Source: Halobellus sp. Atlit-31R
GTDB lineage: Archaea > Halobacteriota > Halobacteria > Halobacteriales > Haloferacaceae
Direction of reading: 5' to 3'
Assembly: GCA_003665935.1 (NCBI GenBank)
Contig: QPLR01000001.1
Coordinates: 186,001 to 250,000, forward strand
Length of the DNA: 64,000 bases
Below are positions 32,523 through 40,750 of this stretch, piece after piece. Numbering within the stretch: the stretch's first letter is position 1; every line of letters starts with the position of its first letter. Position numbers and translations under genes: made by a program. Below the pieces are notes generated by a model. That model was not told the origin of the DNA. It did not search any database and was given only the letters and a program-made list of their open reading frames with translations.

Positions 32523-33253
32523 GCTACCTCCTCGTCCACGACGACCGCGAGTACCTCCGCGCCCCGGGCGACGAGCTTCAGACCGATCTCGGCGTGCTGG
32601 ACGTCCCCGAAGACGTCGAACCCGGCGACGTGCTGGAGACGCATCTCGGCGAGGCGTTCGTCGTGCGCCGGCTGCGCGGTCCGGATCTGTTCAACCACTT
32701 CGAGCGCACGGGCGCGCCGATGATGCCCCGCGACATCGGCCTCGTGATCGGTCACACGGGCGTCGCGGCCGGCGACCGCGTGCTCGACGCCGGCACCGGC
32801 ACGGGCGTCCTGGCGGCGTATCTGGGACGGCTCCGCGCCGACGTGGTGACCTACGAGATCGACGACGGGTTCGCCGACGTCGCGCGCGAGAATATGCGGC
32901 TCGCCGGCGTCACCGACCGCGTCGACGTTCGGACGGGCGACCTGACGGCCCACCTCGACGACGCCGTCGCGGACGGTCCCTTCGACGCGATCACGCTCGA
33001 CACCGGCGACGCGCCCGCGGTCGTCGAGCGCGCCTCCGACCTCCTCGCGGACGGCGGTCATCTCGCGGTCTACTCACCGTTCGTCGAGGGCACGCGCGAG
33101 GTCGTCGAGGCGGCGCGGGCGGCCGGACTCGTCGACGTCGAGACGTACGAGACGATCCAGCGCGAGATGGACTTCGGCGAGCGCGGCTCCCGGCCCTCCA
33201 CGGCCGGGGTCGGTCACACGGGCTATCTGACGTTCGCGCGACGCGAGCGCTGA
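32519..33253 (+). CDS. trmI: tRNA (adenine-N1)-methyltransferase TrmI-type
   Basis: A 244-residue SAM-dependent enzyme making m1A at position 57/58 of tRNA. After a small beta N-terminal domain ([17 protein letters not shown]...) come [34 protein letters not shown] (SAM motif I), [40 protein letters not shown] and a C-terminal [25 protein letters not shown] that matches the archaeal TrmI end. The start is GTG 32519, overlapping the nac stop as GTGA; longer open frames upstream are shadows across nac. The pairing of nac with this methyltransferase is a common archaeal translation-related cluster. Confidence 0.92.
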   Translation: MSYLLVHDDREYLRAPGDELQTDLGVLDVPEDVEPGDVLETHLGEAFVVRRLRGPDLFNHFERTGAPMMPRDIGLVIGHTGVAAGDRVLDAGTGTGVLAAYLGRLRADVVTYEIDDGFADVARENMRLAGVTDRVDVRTGDLTAHLDDAVADGPFDAITLDTGDAPAVVERASDLLADGGHLAVYSPFVEGTREVVEAARAAGLVDVETYETIQREMDFGERGSRPSTAGVGHTGYLTFARRER

Positions 33254-33298
33254 GCGGGACGCGCTCCGACGACGGACGTCGTCGATCTCCGAACGCGT

Positions 33299-33853
33299 TC
33301 ACTCGATCGAGCGCAGCATCTCGAAGAGCTCCGAGCGTGCGCGCTCGGGATCGAACGTCTCCGGTTCGGGCACGGTAAGCGGGTACGCCCCGCCGCCCAG
33401 CAGAAACTCCGTCCCGTCGGGCCACGCAGCGAAGTACGCCTCGACGGGTCGCTCGCTGCCGTCGACCCGCACCCGCGCGCGGTACCGCGTCGCCTCCACC
33501 GCTCTGTGGTCTACGTCGATCCGGTGTGTATCGGCACGCTCGACCGCAGAGAACCCACGCGCTTTCAGGACGTCGACGAACTTCGCAGTCGCGCGGTCCT
33601 CGACGAGTCGCGTCAGCGCCGTCGACGGCGACGTCGCCGGCGAGATGTGAAGCCGACTCGCGAAGACGAATCGCCACGTCGTCTCGGTCCCCGTCACGTC
33701 GTCGAGTCGGTCTCTGAGGGCGACGTCCTCGTAGATCCGGGTGTTTGCCTCGATCCGGACGACGCGCACGTCGAACGGCGTCGTCAGTTCCTCGGAGACG
33801 AGTCGCCACCCGTCGGGCAGGTCGAGTTCAGGCGGCGCGACGTCGGAGGTCAC
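33299..33853 (-). CDS. Haloarchaeal protein of unknown function, 184 residues
   Basis: Not recognised. The protein is soluble, without a signal peptide, and alternates strands: DGWRLVSEELTTPFDVRVVRIEANTRIYED, TTWRFVFASRLHISP, RVDGSERPVEAYFAAWPDGTEFLLGGGAYP. An apparent helix (STALTRLVEDRATAKFVDVLKARGF) lies between. This is roughly the layout of the DUF6517-like haloarchaeal lipoproteins but with no lipobox here, so I do not assign it. ATG 33853 is preferred. It is convergent with trmI and about 110 bp downstream of tfs on the same strand. Confidence 0.65.
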   Translation of the reverse strand: MTSDVAPPELDLPDGWRLVSEELTTPFDVRVVRIEANTRIYEDVALRDRLDDVTGTETTWRFVFASRLHISPATSPSTALTRLVEDRATAKFVDVLKARGFSAVERADTHRIDVDHRAVEATRYRARVRVDGSERPVEAYFAAWPDGTEFLLGGGAYPLTVPEPETFDPERARSELFEMLRSIE

Positions 33854-33962
33854 GCGAAGGCGTTCGGCCGCGGCCGACTTAATTCGGGGCGGTCGATCGC
33901 GCTCGGCTCCGGGGACGGACCAGTCGGTCAGCGCGGCCGGTCGCGGCGGCGCGTCCGCCGGA

Positions 33963-34286
33963 TCAGTGGTCGTCTTCGCGCCACTTGTGGCCGCACTCGG
34001 TGCAGGTGAAGAATCGGGTCTCGGACTCGTCGGCCGAGCGGATCTGCTTCATCTCGTAGCGCGCGCGGTCGTTGCCGCACTCCGGACAGATGACGGTCGT
34101 CGTCGGGCCGATCTCGGCGTCGTCGACATCCGACATATCGACGACTTCGCTCTCCTCGCGGGCGGCCGTCGAGGTCATATGCTCCTCCTCGGCGGAGTCA
34201 CGAGGCTTCTCGTAGCCGCAGCTGCCGCAGACCCAGACGTCGTCCTCGGTCTTCATCATCGAGCCGCATTCGTCGCAGAACTCCAT
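33963..34286 (-). CDS. tfs: Transcription elongation factor S (TFS)
   Basis: An archaeal TFIIS/RPB9-like factor that stimulates transcript cleavage by backtracked RNA polymerase. The 107-residue protein has an N-terminal zinc ribbon (C4, C7, C20, C23 in FCDECGSMMK and VCGSCGYE), an acidic linker and a C-terminal zinc ribbon (ICPECGND and FTCTECGHKW). The catalytic hairpin carries the conserved acidic pair in QIRSADESETRFF. It is divergent from the gene at 34389 with a compact bidirectional promoter that includes an inverted repeat (cgcgac-cac-gtcgcg). Confidence 0.96.
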   Translation of the reverse strand: MEFCDECGSMMKTEDDVWVCGSCGYEKPRDSAEEEHMTSTAAREESEVVDMSDVDDAEIGPTTTVICPECGNDRARYEMKQIRSADESETRFFTCTECGHKWREDDH

Positions 34287-34388
34287 CTTACCCCGACTCA
34301 GACGCTTCGGAGACTTAAGGAACCGGGATCGACGCGACCACGTCGCGGATGTTGAAACGTCTTAATACTACGGTGCGAACAGTCGGGC

Positions 34389-34910
34389 GTGACAGATAAT
34401 CGAGCCCTCTCCGAGCAGGCGAAGGATCGGCTCGCCGACGTCGTCCGCCTGCAGCCGACTAAAAACAAAGAGCTCCAAGACCAGTGGGGGATGGAGTCCG
34501 GGAGCGAGGTCCACCAGTATCTCGAGGACGAACTCAAGGACTACTACTACCGCGACGACAACAGCCTGATCCGTGCGACGGCCGAGGCCGCCGACCTCGT
34601 CGACGTAGAGCCCGGCGTCGAAGGCGACGGCGACGACGAGGACGGCGTCCCCTCGGTGATCCGCGTTCCGACGCTCGAATCGCAGGTGTTCCAGGTCGTC
34701 GCCGGTCCCGAGGAGCGCTCCGAGAGCGTCGTGAGCGTGCTGAACAAGGTCCGGGAGGCGTTCGACGTCGACCCGCCCGTCGAGGACGTTCGTCAGGCGC
34801 TCCAGAGCCTGCGCCGGAAGGGCGTCGTCGAAGTGCGCTACCGGACGGTTCCGACGTTCCGGCTCGCAGCTCCCCGAGAGGAGATCGACGTCGAAGTGAC
34901 CGACTCCTGA
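34389..34910 (+). CDS. DUF5797-family protein, probable winged-helix
   Basis: A 173-residue haloarchaeal protein. The N-terminal part (ALSEQAKDRLADVVRLQPTKNKELQDQWGMESGSEVHQYLEDELKDYYYRDDNSLIRAT) reads like a winged-helix DNA-binding domain. After an acidic linker (EGDGDDEDG) a second helical/winged segment follows (VVSVLNKVREAFDVDPPVEDVRQALQSLRRKGVVEVRYRTVPTFRL). This fits DUF5797 as I recall it; targets are unknown. The start is GTG 34389 with a TATA-like cttaatac about 25-30 bases upstream. It is convergent with the next gene (13-bp gap). Confidence 0.8.
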   Translation: MTDNRALSEQAKDRLADVVRLQPTKNKELQDQWGMESGSEVHQYLEDELKDYYYRDDNSLIRATAEAADLVDVEPGVEGDGDDEDGVPSVIRVPTLESQVFQVVAGPEERSESVVSVLNKVREAFDVDPPVEDVRQALQSLRRKGVVEVRYRTVPTFRLAAPREEIDVEVTDS

Positions 34911-34923
34911 CGCGGCGGCGAAC

Positions 34924-35994
34924 TCAGTCGGTTCGGTGCGTCGACTCGCTGTCGCGCCCCGCCCGCTCCCGCCGGCGGATCCACTCGCGACGCCGCCGCA
35001 ACAGCCGCTTGATGCCCTTCCCCGGACCGCCTTCGATGGGCCACCCGCGGGTGCGCCAGGCCGGCGGTTCGGGCTCGAACTCCGCACAGGAGCCGGCGCA
35101 TTCGGCAGCCGTCTGCGGGCGACCCTTCGCGGCGCAGTAGGGCACCAGCGCGCGTCCCTGGCGGTGGAGCTCGAAGTGCCGACAGTCGGGCCGCATCGTC
35201 TCGTGGTACGACCGCCAGCCGCGGCCGTAGGCGCGTTCTGCGAGCACGAGGCGGCGGCGCTCCCGGCCGGCGTCAGTCGCGTCCGGCGTCACCGCGCTGG
35301 GGTACCACTCGACGTCTGCAGCGGTTCGGTCCGCGGCGCCCGCAGCGGCTCGATCCGCGGCGTCGGTCGGCGGTCCGTCGCGCTCGCCGGCCGCGACCGA
35401 GACCGCCAGGATGCCGACCTCGACCGGCAGATCCTCCAGGAGTGCCGGCTCGACGCGCCCGCCGGTCGCCTCGGTCGCGACCCAGACCTCGTCGGCGAGC
35501 GCCGACTCGACGTCGTGTTCCAGTTGCCCGGCGAGGGCGCGGGCCGCGGAGGCGTCGAGGTCGGGTTTGTTCTCGACGGCGACGATCCGGCGGAGCCAGT
35601 CGGGATACGGCGCGACGCGCCTGATCTGGATGCGGTTGCCCCGACGGCGCGTCTGGACGACGTCGCGGTCGGCGGCGCGGTGGACGGCGGCGCGGACGTA
35701 GCGCCACGGGTAGCCGGGATCCGGGAGTGCGTCGCGGTACCACGCCCACTCGGCGGGTGCGTTGCGGACGACGTGTAGGAGATCCGAGTCGAGCTCGCGC
35801 TCGCCGAACTGCGCGCGGGCGGCGAGTCCCGCCGGGTCACACTCCAGGACGACCGTGTCCCAGCGGCGCTCGCGGGTGCCGAGCTGTCGGGCGACGACGA
35901 CGGCGTCCTCGCGCGGCTCCTCGGGCGGCCACGACGCCTCCGCCCAGCGGCAGACTAGCAGTTCGAAGCCGAACTCGGCGGTTCCGGGGGACAC
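34924..35994 (-). CDS. DUF5787-family protein: winged helix, nuclease-like core and four-cysteine tail
   Basis: A 356-residue haloarchaeal protein of unknown function. Residues about 8-60 (FELLVCRWAE, DAVVVARQLGTRERRWDTVVLECD) and 60-140 (LLHVVRNAPAEWAWYRDALPDPGYPWRYVRAAVHRAADR) include a winged-helix-like part. WLRRIVAVENKPDLDASAARALAGQL contains an E-x-K pair on a strand, as in PD-(D/E)xK nucleases, followed by a strand DEVWVATEA. The C-terminal part has four cysteines (CRHFELHRQGRALVPYC, CAGSC) that could hold zinc or an iron-sulfur cluster, reminiscent of Cas4/AddB-type nucleases. Nuclease activity is inference only. The stop of this gene is convergent with DUF5797, and its start is 15 bases from the Nudix stop on the same strand. 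Confidence 0.75.
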   Translation of the reverse strand: MSPGTAEFGFELLVCRWAEASWPPEEPREDAVVVARQLGTRERRWDTVVLECDPAGLAARAQFGERELDSDLLHVVRNAPAEWAWYRDALPDPGYPWRYVRAAVHRAADRDVVQTRRRGNRIQIRRVAPYPDWLRRIVAVENKPDLDASAARALAGQLEHDVESALADEVWVATEATGGRVEPALLEDLPVEVGILAVSVAAGERDGPPTDAADRAAAGAADRTAADVEWYPSAVTPDATDAGRERRRLVLAERAYGRGWRSYHETMRPDCRHFELHRQGRALVPYCAAKGRPQTAAECAGSCAEFEPEPPAWRTRGWPIEGGPGKGIKRLLRRRREWIRRRERAGRDSESTHRTD

Positions 35995-36009
35995 GCGTCG
36001 CCCTGCCGC

Positions 36010-36471
36010 TCAGGCGAGATACTTGCCGTCGCTGCTCTCGCCGTTCTCGGCCGCGAGCTGGTCGAGATAGTCGTGAGCCTGCTCGAAGATGTCGCGGGGG
36101 CCGTCCTGGGTGATGGTGTTGATCGCCTGCTCGTAGTCGCGCCACTGGAGGTCGCGGTGCTCGTTCGAGAGCTCCGCGCTCGCCTCGAACGAGCGGGCGA
36201 TGAACAGGTGGACCGTCTTGTGAATCGTCCTCCCGTTCGCCTCGAACACGTAGTCGTACTCCTTCCGGAAGCCGTCGATGAGCCGGAAGTCCTCGATCCC
36301 GGCCTCCTCTTTCACTTCTCTGATGGCTGTCTGCTGGAGCTCCTCTTCTCCTTCGACACCGCCTTTGGGGAACTCCCAGTCCCCCGGTCGGCTCTTCAGG
36401 AGCAAATACTCCCGTTGGCCGCGTGTGTCGCGGAAGAGGATCGCTCCAGCGCTAACCGCTTCCACAGTCAT
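36010..36471 (-). CDS. Nudix hydrolase (Ap4A-hydrolase-like)
   Basis: Hydrolyses nucleoside diphosphates linked to another moiety. In the 153-residue protein a complete Nudix box runs from Gly37 to Ile59 (GGVEGEEELQQTAIREVKEE plus AGI), preceded by GAILFRDTRGQREYLLLKSRPGDWEFPKG. The latter is typical of the diadenosine-polyphosphate hydrolase branch (the GDWEFPKG motif). The C terminus carries an extra helix (RDIFEQAHDYLDQLAAENGES). ATG 36471. The same-strand gene downstream is the DUF5787 protein, 15 bases away, so the two may be co-transcribed. Confidence 0.93.
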   Translation of the reverse strand: MTVEAVSAGAILFRDTRGQREYLLLKSRPGDWEFPKGGVEGEEELQQTAIREVKEEAGIEDFRLIDGFRKEYDYVFEANGRTIHKTVHLFIARSFEASAELSNEHRDLQWRDYEQAINTITQDGPRDIFEQAHDYLDQLAAENGESSDGKYLA

Positions 36472-36640
36472 TAGATGGATAAACCGGGTAGGGAGTTAAG
36501 AGACTATCGGACGTATATATCGGAGTCCGTCTGCCTAGCCGTCACGCGAGTGGGCTGGGTCTCTCGGGGAACTGCAGTCCTATGGATGTGTTTTTACGGC
36601 TCGGCGACGACCTATCTGCTATCCCAGCGAGACCCCAGCC

Positions 36641-36973
36641 ATGACCTTCGTCACAAAACTACGGTTCCAGTCCGGGAACCGATACGAACTGGAATCGGAA
36701 GTCTCCGACCTCAAAACGATGCTCGAACGCAAAGGCGCTGAGTGTAAAGGACCGCACGCCGATCCGCCGGAGACCGTCACAGTGCCGCAGTACCGGGGAC
36801 TCCAGCCCGGCGACGAGTTCTCCGCGTGGAGCTACACTGTCTACTCACGGCACCTGGAGATCCACGGCAACGACCACATCGCCCGCGAGGTCGGCCACAT
36901 GGAGTTCCCCGAGAGCCTCCACGTCGAGATCGAGGTCGAACAGAAGAAGCCGCTCGGTCACCTACGCGACTGA
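36641..36973 (+). CDS. uS10/mL48-like small protein (ribosomal S10 paralogue)
   Basis: A 110-residue protein with the S10 fold: FVTKLRFQSGNRYELESEVSDLKTMLERKGAECKGPHADPP, VTVPQYRGLQPG, TVYSRHLEIHGNDHIAREV and ESLHVEIEVE. The pattern 'G-PHADPP...P' and the HxRxLEIHG-like strand match uS10, but it is not the ribosomal-operon S10 (basic residues are fewer and the context is wrong). Haloarchaea carry such paralogues annotated as uS10/mL48 family; their role is unknown. ATG 36641, with TTTTTAC about 45 bases upstream as the likely TATA. The 170-bp gap before it also contains a strong TATATAT (36514-36520). Confidence 0.83.
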   Translation: MTFVTKLRFQSGNRYELESEVSDLKTMLERKGAECKGPHADPPETVTVPQYRGLQPGDEFSAWSYTVYSRHLEIHGNDHIAREVGHMEFPESLHVEIEVEQKKPLGHLRD

Positions 36974-37028
36974 CGCGGTCTCGGGACCGCTCGCCACGCG
37001 TGGAGACCGGGCGCAGCACTCCCCGGTC

Positions 37029-37421
37029 TCAGTTGCGCGCCCACTCGATGGCCGCATCCACGTCTTTGAACTTCTCGACGTCGGCTCCGGGGACTTCGAC
37101 CTGAGATTTGACCGCCAGCGCCGTGATCCCCTCAGAGACGAAGCCGATCTTGTCGACGCCGGCGTACTCGCCGTTCGCTGACCACTCGTCACCCATGTAC
37201 TCCTGGGTTTCTTTCGGGAGATTCGTCTCGCTACCGAAGATGGCGATCGACGCGGTGATGTCGTCTTCGCTGGCCCGCTCGCGGTAGTGTCTGCTCACTG
37301 CTTCGAGATCCTCGTCGGCGAACCCCTGCCAGCCGCGCAGGTTCCAGACTCCCACGTCAGAGACGGTTTCGAACTCCCACTCGTAGTCGGCCGGGTCAGG
37401 TAGATGTGCGTTGTGTACCAT
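37029..37421 (-). CDS. SpoIIAA/STAS-like protein of unknown function
   Basis: A 130-residue soluble acidic protein. Its strand-helix pattern (YEWEFETVSDVGVWNLRGWQGFADEDLEAVSRHYRERA, ITASIAIFGSETNLP, ITALAVKSQVEVPGADVEKFKDVDAAIEWARN) resembles SpoIIAA/STAS-type domains, in which the last helix ends with a DxxxAxxWA motif. The identification is tentative. It lies between the uS10-like gene and the small OB-type gene. ATG at 37421 follows the TATA-like cctaacg / tacatacacc region, so it may be leaderless or near so. Confidence 0.6.
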   Translation of the reverse strand: MVHNAHLPDPADYEWEFETVSDVGVWNLRGWQGFADEDLEAVSRHYRERASEDDITASIAIFGSETNLPKETQEYMGDEWSANGEYAGVDKIGFVSEGITALAVKSQVEVPGADVEKFKDVDAAIEWARN

Positions 37422-37557
37422 ACATACACCTAACGCACCGTTCGATGATGTGAGCGCTGCCTACCTACGTAGGGACGAGCGAACTGAACTGCGCGGATCC
37501 GGACTGTGTGAGAAACCGCAGTTCTGCGGCCCCCGAACGATACTGCTCCGGCCGTCG

Positions 37558-37821
37558 CTACTCTTCTTCGTCGAACACGTCGACGACGCGTGCGGTCCCG
37601 CGGTGCTGGCTCTCGTCGAACGACTCGATCTCGACCGTGACTTTCGCGTCCAGCAGCGATGGGTCGGCGTCGGGGAGTTCGAGGACGGTGTCACCGACGC
37701 GGACGAGCAGGCCGGACTCGCTGCGGCCGGTGACGAACGCGGGCACCGTCTCGCCGACCTCGAAGACGGGCGTCGTGGTGCGGAACCGGAGCCCGGCGAA
37801 CAGTTTCTCGAAGCGGCTCAT
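37558..37821 (-). CDS. Small TRAM/OB-like beta-barrel protein (DUF7513-like)
   Basis: An 87-residue acidic protein (MSRFEKLFAGLRFRTTTPVF, then EVGETVPAFVTGRSESGLLVRVGDTVLELPDADPSLLDAKVTVEIESFDESQHRGTARVVDV). The strand spacing and the 'GxxVxxxVxG...xRVGDTVLEL' pattern are those of small TRAM/OB barrels that bind RNA or act as chaperone-like add-ons. Its start overlaps the stop of the nhaC gene by four bases (ATGA), so it is translated with the antiporter. Confidence 0.72.
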   Translation of the reverse strand: MSRFEKLFAGLRFRTTTPVFEVGETVPAFVTGRSESGLLVRVGDTVLELPDADPSLLDAKVTVEIESFDESQHRGTARVVDVFDEEE

Positions 37822-39338
37822 ACGCGACTCACCTCCTCGCTCGCGCGGTCGGAGACGTACTCCCGGCCGTAGCCCGTCCACGCCGCCAGCAGGAAGACGG
37901 CGACGAGGAACCACCCGTGGAAGACGAACGGGAACACCGAGGCGGGGTTGACGACCATCGCCTGCGTGAACCACTCGTACTGGTCGGGGAGCCGCTGCAT
38001 CGCCGAGTAGCCCGCCAACAGTCCGCCGCCCCACGGGAAGATGTACCCGAGCGCGGAGGTGTTGGCGTCGAGGATGTTCGCGCGCCGGTAGCCGTTGATG
38101 TTGAACCGGCGACCGAGCGTCCTGATGTAGGGAGCGATCGCGATCTCGGCTGCGGTGTTGATCGTGATCATCGCGTTCACCAGGGCCGTGCCGAGCACCA
38201 TCGTCGTCTCGGCGCGACGGACCGTGGTCGCGACGCGTTCGAGCAGGAACTCCTGGATCGCCTCGAAGCCGCCGCCGCGCTGCATCACCTGTGCGGCCGC
38301 GACGATCAGCAAGACGAGGACGATCAGCGGGAAGAAGCCCGCCGCGCCCGTGTAGAGACTGCCGGCGACGGCCGTCTCGCCGGGGGCGACGGGTACGACG
38401 AACGCCCCGACGACGGGGGTCGCGTCGATCGACTGGACCAGCGCGGACTCCCTGGAGGCCTCGAAAGCGAGCATCGCCGAGACGTCAGCGAGCCCGAAGA
38501 CGAGGTTGAGAGCCGCCGAGAGGACGATCCCCCACGAGATGGCTTCGACGATGTGCCGGCCGCGGATCGCCGTCAGGATCACGGCGCCGATCGACGCGAG
38601 GTGGACGAGGCCGAGCGCGGTCCCCGCCCCGCCGGCACCCGTGACGTCGACCGGCGTGCCCTGCATCGCCTGTCCGGCCGCGAGATACGCGGCGAAGGCG
38701 AACACCGCTGCGACGACGGCGTACTTCAGCCGCGAGGCGACGACGCCGCCGATGTCGGCGTTCTGCGTCACCGCCGAGACGATCGTCGTGTCGCTGACGG
38801 GGGCGAGATTGTCGCCGAAGACCGCCCCCGAGAGGATCGCACCGAAGAGCAGGATCGGGTCTGCGCCGATCGCGACGCCCGCGGGGAAGACGAGCGCGGT
38901 GAACGCGATCGCCGTGCCGTAGCCGGTGCCGATCCCCGTCGCCAGGAGAGCGGCGAGAATGAACGTCAGCGCCGGGAACAGTTCGGCGCCGACCTGAACG
39001 GCGTCGGCCGCCCACACGAGCCCGTCGACGAAGCCGCCGACCTGGATCGTCTCGGCGAACATCCCGGCCCACAGCCACGCGACGATCGCCGTCGCGGCGA
39101 CCCGCTGTGTCATCCCGTCGAAGAGGACGTCGGCATACGTCTTCCACGGCCCGCGAACGAGGAACATCCCGACGACGAGGCCGGCGAGGATGCCGACGAT
39201 AAGCCCCGTCGTGTCCCCGATCCCGAGCAGTCCGCTCTGGAAGACTGCCCAGACGATGAAAAACGCGATCGGAACCGCGCTCGCGGCCCGACCGCCGTGA
39301 AAGCTCAGCGTTCTCGACGCGTCGCTGCTGTCACTCAT
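37818..39338 (-). CDS. nhaC: Na+/H+ antiporter NhaC family
   Basis: A 506-residue integral membrane protein with about 11-12 hydrophobic helices. Family features include the paired motifs GTGYGTAIAFTALVFPAGVAIGADP and GAVFGDNLAPVSDTTIVSAVTQNADIGGVVASRLKY, whose Asp, Ser and Thr residues line the ion path in NhaC, and a second repeat INTAAEIAIAPYIRTLGRRFNINGYRRANILD. It exports Na+ in exchange for H+, useful for internal pH and Na+ control in a halophile. ATG 39338 leaves a short cytoplasmic leader (MSDSSDASRTLSFHGGRA). Co-translated with the downstream TRAM-like gene. Confidence 0.9.
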   Translation of the reverse strand: MSDSSDASRTLSFHGGRAASAVPIAFFIVWAVFQSGLLGIGDTTGLIVGILAGLVVGMFLVRGPWKTYADVLFDGMTQRVAATAIVAWLWAGMFAETIQVGGFVDGLVWAADAVQVGAELFPALTFILAALLATGIGTGYGTAIAFTALVFPAGVAIGADPILLFGAILSGAVFGDNLAPVSDTTIVSAVTQNADIGGVVASRLKYAVVAAVFAFAAYLAAGQAMQGTPVDVTGAGGAGTALGLVHLASIGAVILTAIRGRHIVEAISWGIVLSAALNLVFGLADVSAMLAFEASRESALVQSIDATPVVGAFVVPVAPGETAVAGSLYTGAAGFFPLIVLVLLIVAAAQVMQRGGGFEAIQEFLLERVATTVRRAETTMVLGTALVNAMITINTAAEIAIAPYIRTLGRRFNINGYRRANILDANTSALGYIFPWGGGLLAGYSAMQRLPDQYEWFTQAMVVNPASVFPFVFHGWFLVAVFLLAAWTGYGREYVSDRASEEVSRV

Positions 39339-39448
39339 CGAACGGTCGGTTGTACCCGTTCCCGTTAAGGGAATCGATCCACGCGAGCCCCGGTCGCGCG
39401 GCCGTCGGCTCCGACGCCGCTTTATCGCCCGACGACACAGAGACGAGT

Positions 39449-40717
39449 ATGACCACAGCCGACCTCGTGGACCTCCGACGCGACCTGCATCGTCACCCCG
39501 AGCCCGCCTGGCGGGAGTTCTACACGACCGCCCGGATCGTCGACGAGCTGGAGACCCGCGACCTCGACGCCCTCTACGTCGGATCGGAAGTGCTCTCCGA
39601 CGATCGGGTCGGCGTTCCCGACGACGAGGAGCTCGACGCGTGGCTGACGCAGGCCCGGGAGGCGGGCGCTCGCGCGGACATTCTGGACCGACTCGACGGC
39701 GGCACCACGGGCGCGGTCGCCGTCGCCGAGCGCGGCGACGGGCCGACGGTCGCACTGCGTGTCGACATCGACGGGCTCCCGATCACCGAGTCGTCCGCCG
39801 ACGGCCACGCCCCCGCGGCGAGCGGCTTCCGCTCGGAACACGAGGGCTACATGCACGCCTGCGGTCACGACGCTCACGCGACGATCGGCGTCGGCGTCCT
39901 CGATGCGGTCCTCGACAGCGACTTCGAGGGGACGATAAAAGTGTGTTTCCAGCCCGGCGAAGAGCGGATCGTCGGCGGCGAGCCGATGGCGAACTCCGGC
40001 CGTCTCGACGACGTCGACTACCTGTTGGCCGTCCACGTCGGCCTCGACCACCCCTCCGGCGAGGTCGTCGCCGGCGTCGACGGCTTCCTCGCGGTCTCAC
40101 AGTTCGAAGCCGAGTTCGTCGGTGCACCGGCGCACGCCGGGGCTCGGCCGGAGACGGGCGCGAACGCGATGCAGGCGGCCGCGACGGCGATCCAGAATCT
40201 CTACGCGATCCCGCGGCACGCCGCCGGCGCGACCCGCGTCAACGTCGGCGTCATCGAGGGCGGAACGGCGACGAACATCGTCCCCGAACGCGTCACCATC
40301 GAGGGCGAGGTCCGCGGCGATACGACCGAGCTGATGGAGTTTATGGAGCAGCGGGCCCGGCGCGTGCTCAGCTCGGCCGCGGAGTTGCACGACTGTGAGG
40401 TCGACGTCGCCACGGCGGGGCGCGCCCCGTCGACCCGCAGCGACAGGGGACTCGCCGCCGTCGTCGGCGACGTGGCGCGGGCCACAGACGGCGTGACGTC
40501 GATCCTCGACTCGGACCACCTCGGCGGCAGCGAGGACGCCACGTACCTGATGCAGCACGTCCAGGAGCGCGGCGGCAAGGCCGCCTACGTCGGCGTCGGG
40601 ACGGACCACCCCGGAGGCCACCACACCGACACCTTCGACGTCGACGAGACGAGCATCGGCCTCGGCGTCGACGTGCTCGCGACCGCGATCTGCGAGCTCG
40701 ACACGCGCAGGCCCTGA
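39449..40717 (+). CDS. M20-family amidohydrolase (AbgA/aminoacylase-like)
   Basis: A 422-residue two-metal hydrolase of N-acyl amino acids or p-aminobenzoyl-glutamate. Motifs are RRDLHRHPEPAWREF, ALRVDIDGLPITES (metal Asp region), MHACGHDAHATIGVGVLDAVL (metal Cys/His), FQPGEERIVGGEPMANSG and HVGLDHPSGEV, plus GGSEDATYLMQHVQERGG and HHTDTFDVDE near the end. An insert between the first two motifs (about 40-95, YVGSEVLSDDRVGVPDDEELDAWL) resembles AbgA, the p-aminobenzoyl-glutamate hydrolase subunit, more than plain aminoacylases. The substrate is therefore uncertain. ATG 39449 is chosen (MTTADLVDLRRDL); it diverges from nhaC with a 110-bp gap and converges on the K+ channel gene. Confidence 0.85.
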   Translation: MTTADLVDLRRDLHRHPEPAWREFYTTARIVDELETRDLDALYVGSEVLSDDRVGVPDDEELDAWLTQAREAGARADILDRLDGGTTGAVAVAERGDGPTVALRVDIDGLPITESSADGHAPAASGFRSEHEGYMHACGHDAHATIGVGVLDAVLDSDFEGTIKVCFQPGEERIVGGEPMANSGRLDDVDYLLAVHVGLDHPSGEVVAGVDGFLAVSQFEAEFVGAPAHAGARPETGANAMQAAATAIQNLYAIPRHAAGATRVNVGVIEGGTATNIVPERVTIEGEVRGDTTELMEFMEQRARRVLSSAAELHDCEVDVATAGRAPSTRSDRGLAAVVGDVARATDGVTSILDSDHLGGSEDATYLMQHVQERGGKAAYVGVGTDHPGGHHTDTFDVDETSIGLGVDVLATAICELDTRRP

Positions 40718-40750
40718 GCCTCGCGGGACGCCGGCCCCTCGGCGGCCGAG

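Noticed and set aside
39350..39448. Longer start for the M20 amidohydrolase
   Set aside because: The in-frame GTG at 39350 adds 33 residues not resembling the family; MTTADLVDLRRDLHRHPE at 39449 is the canonical start.
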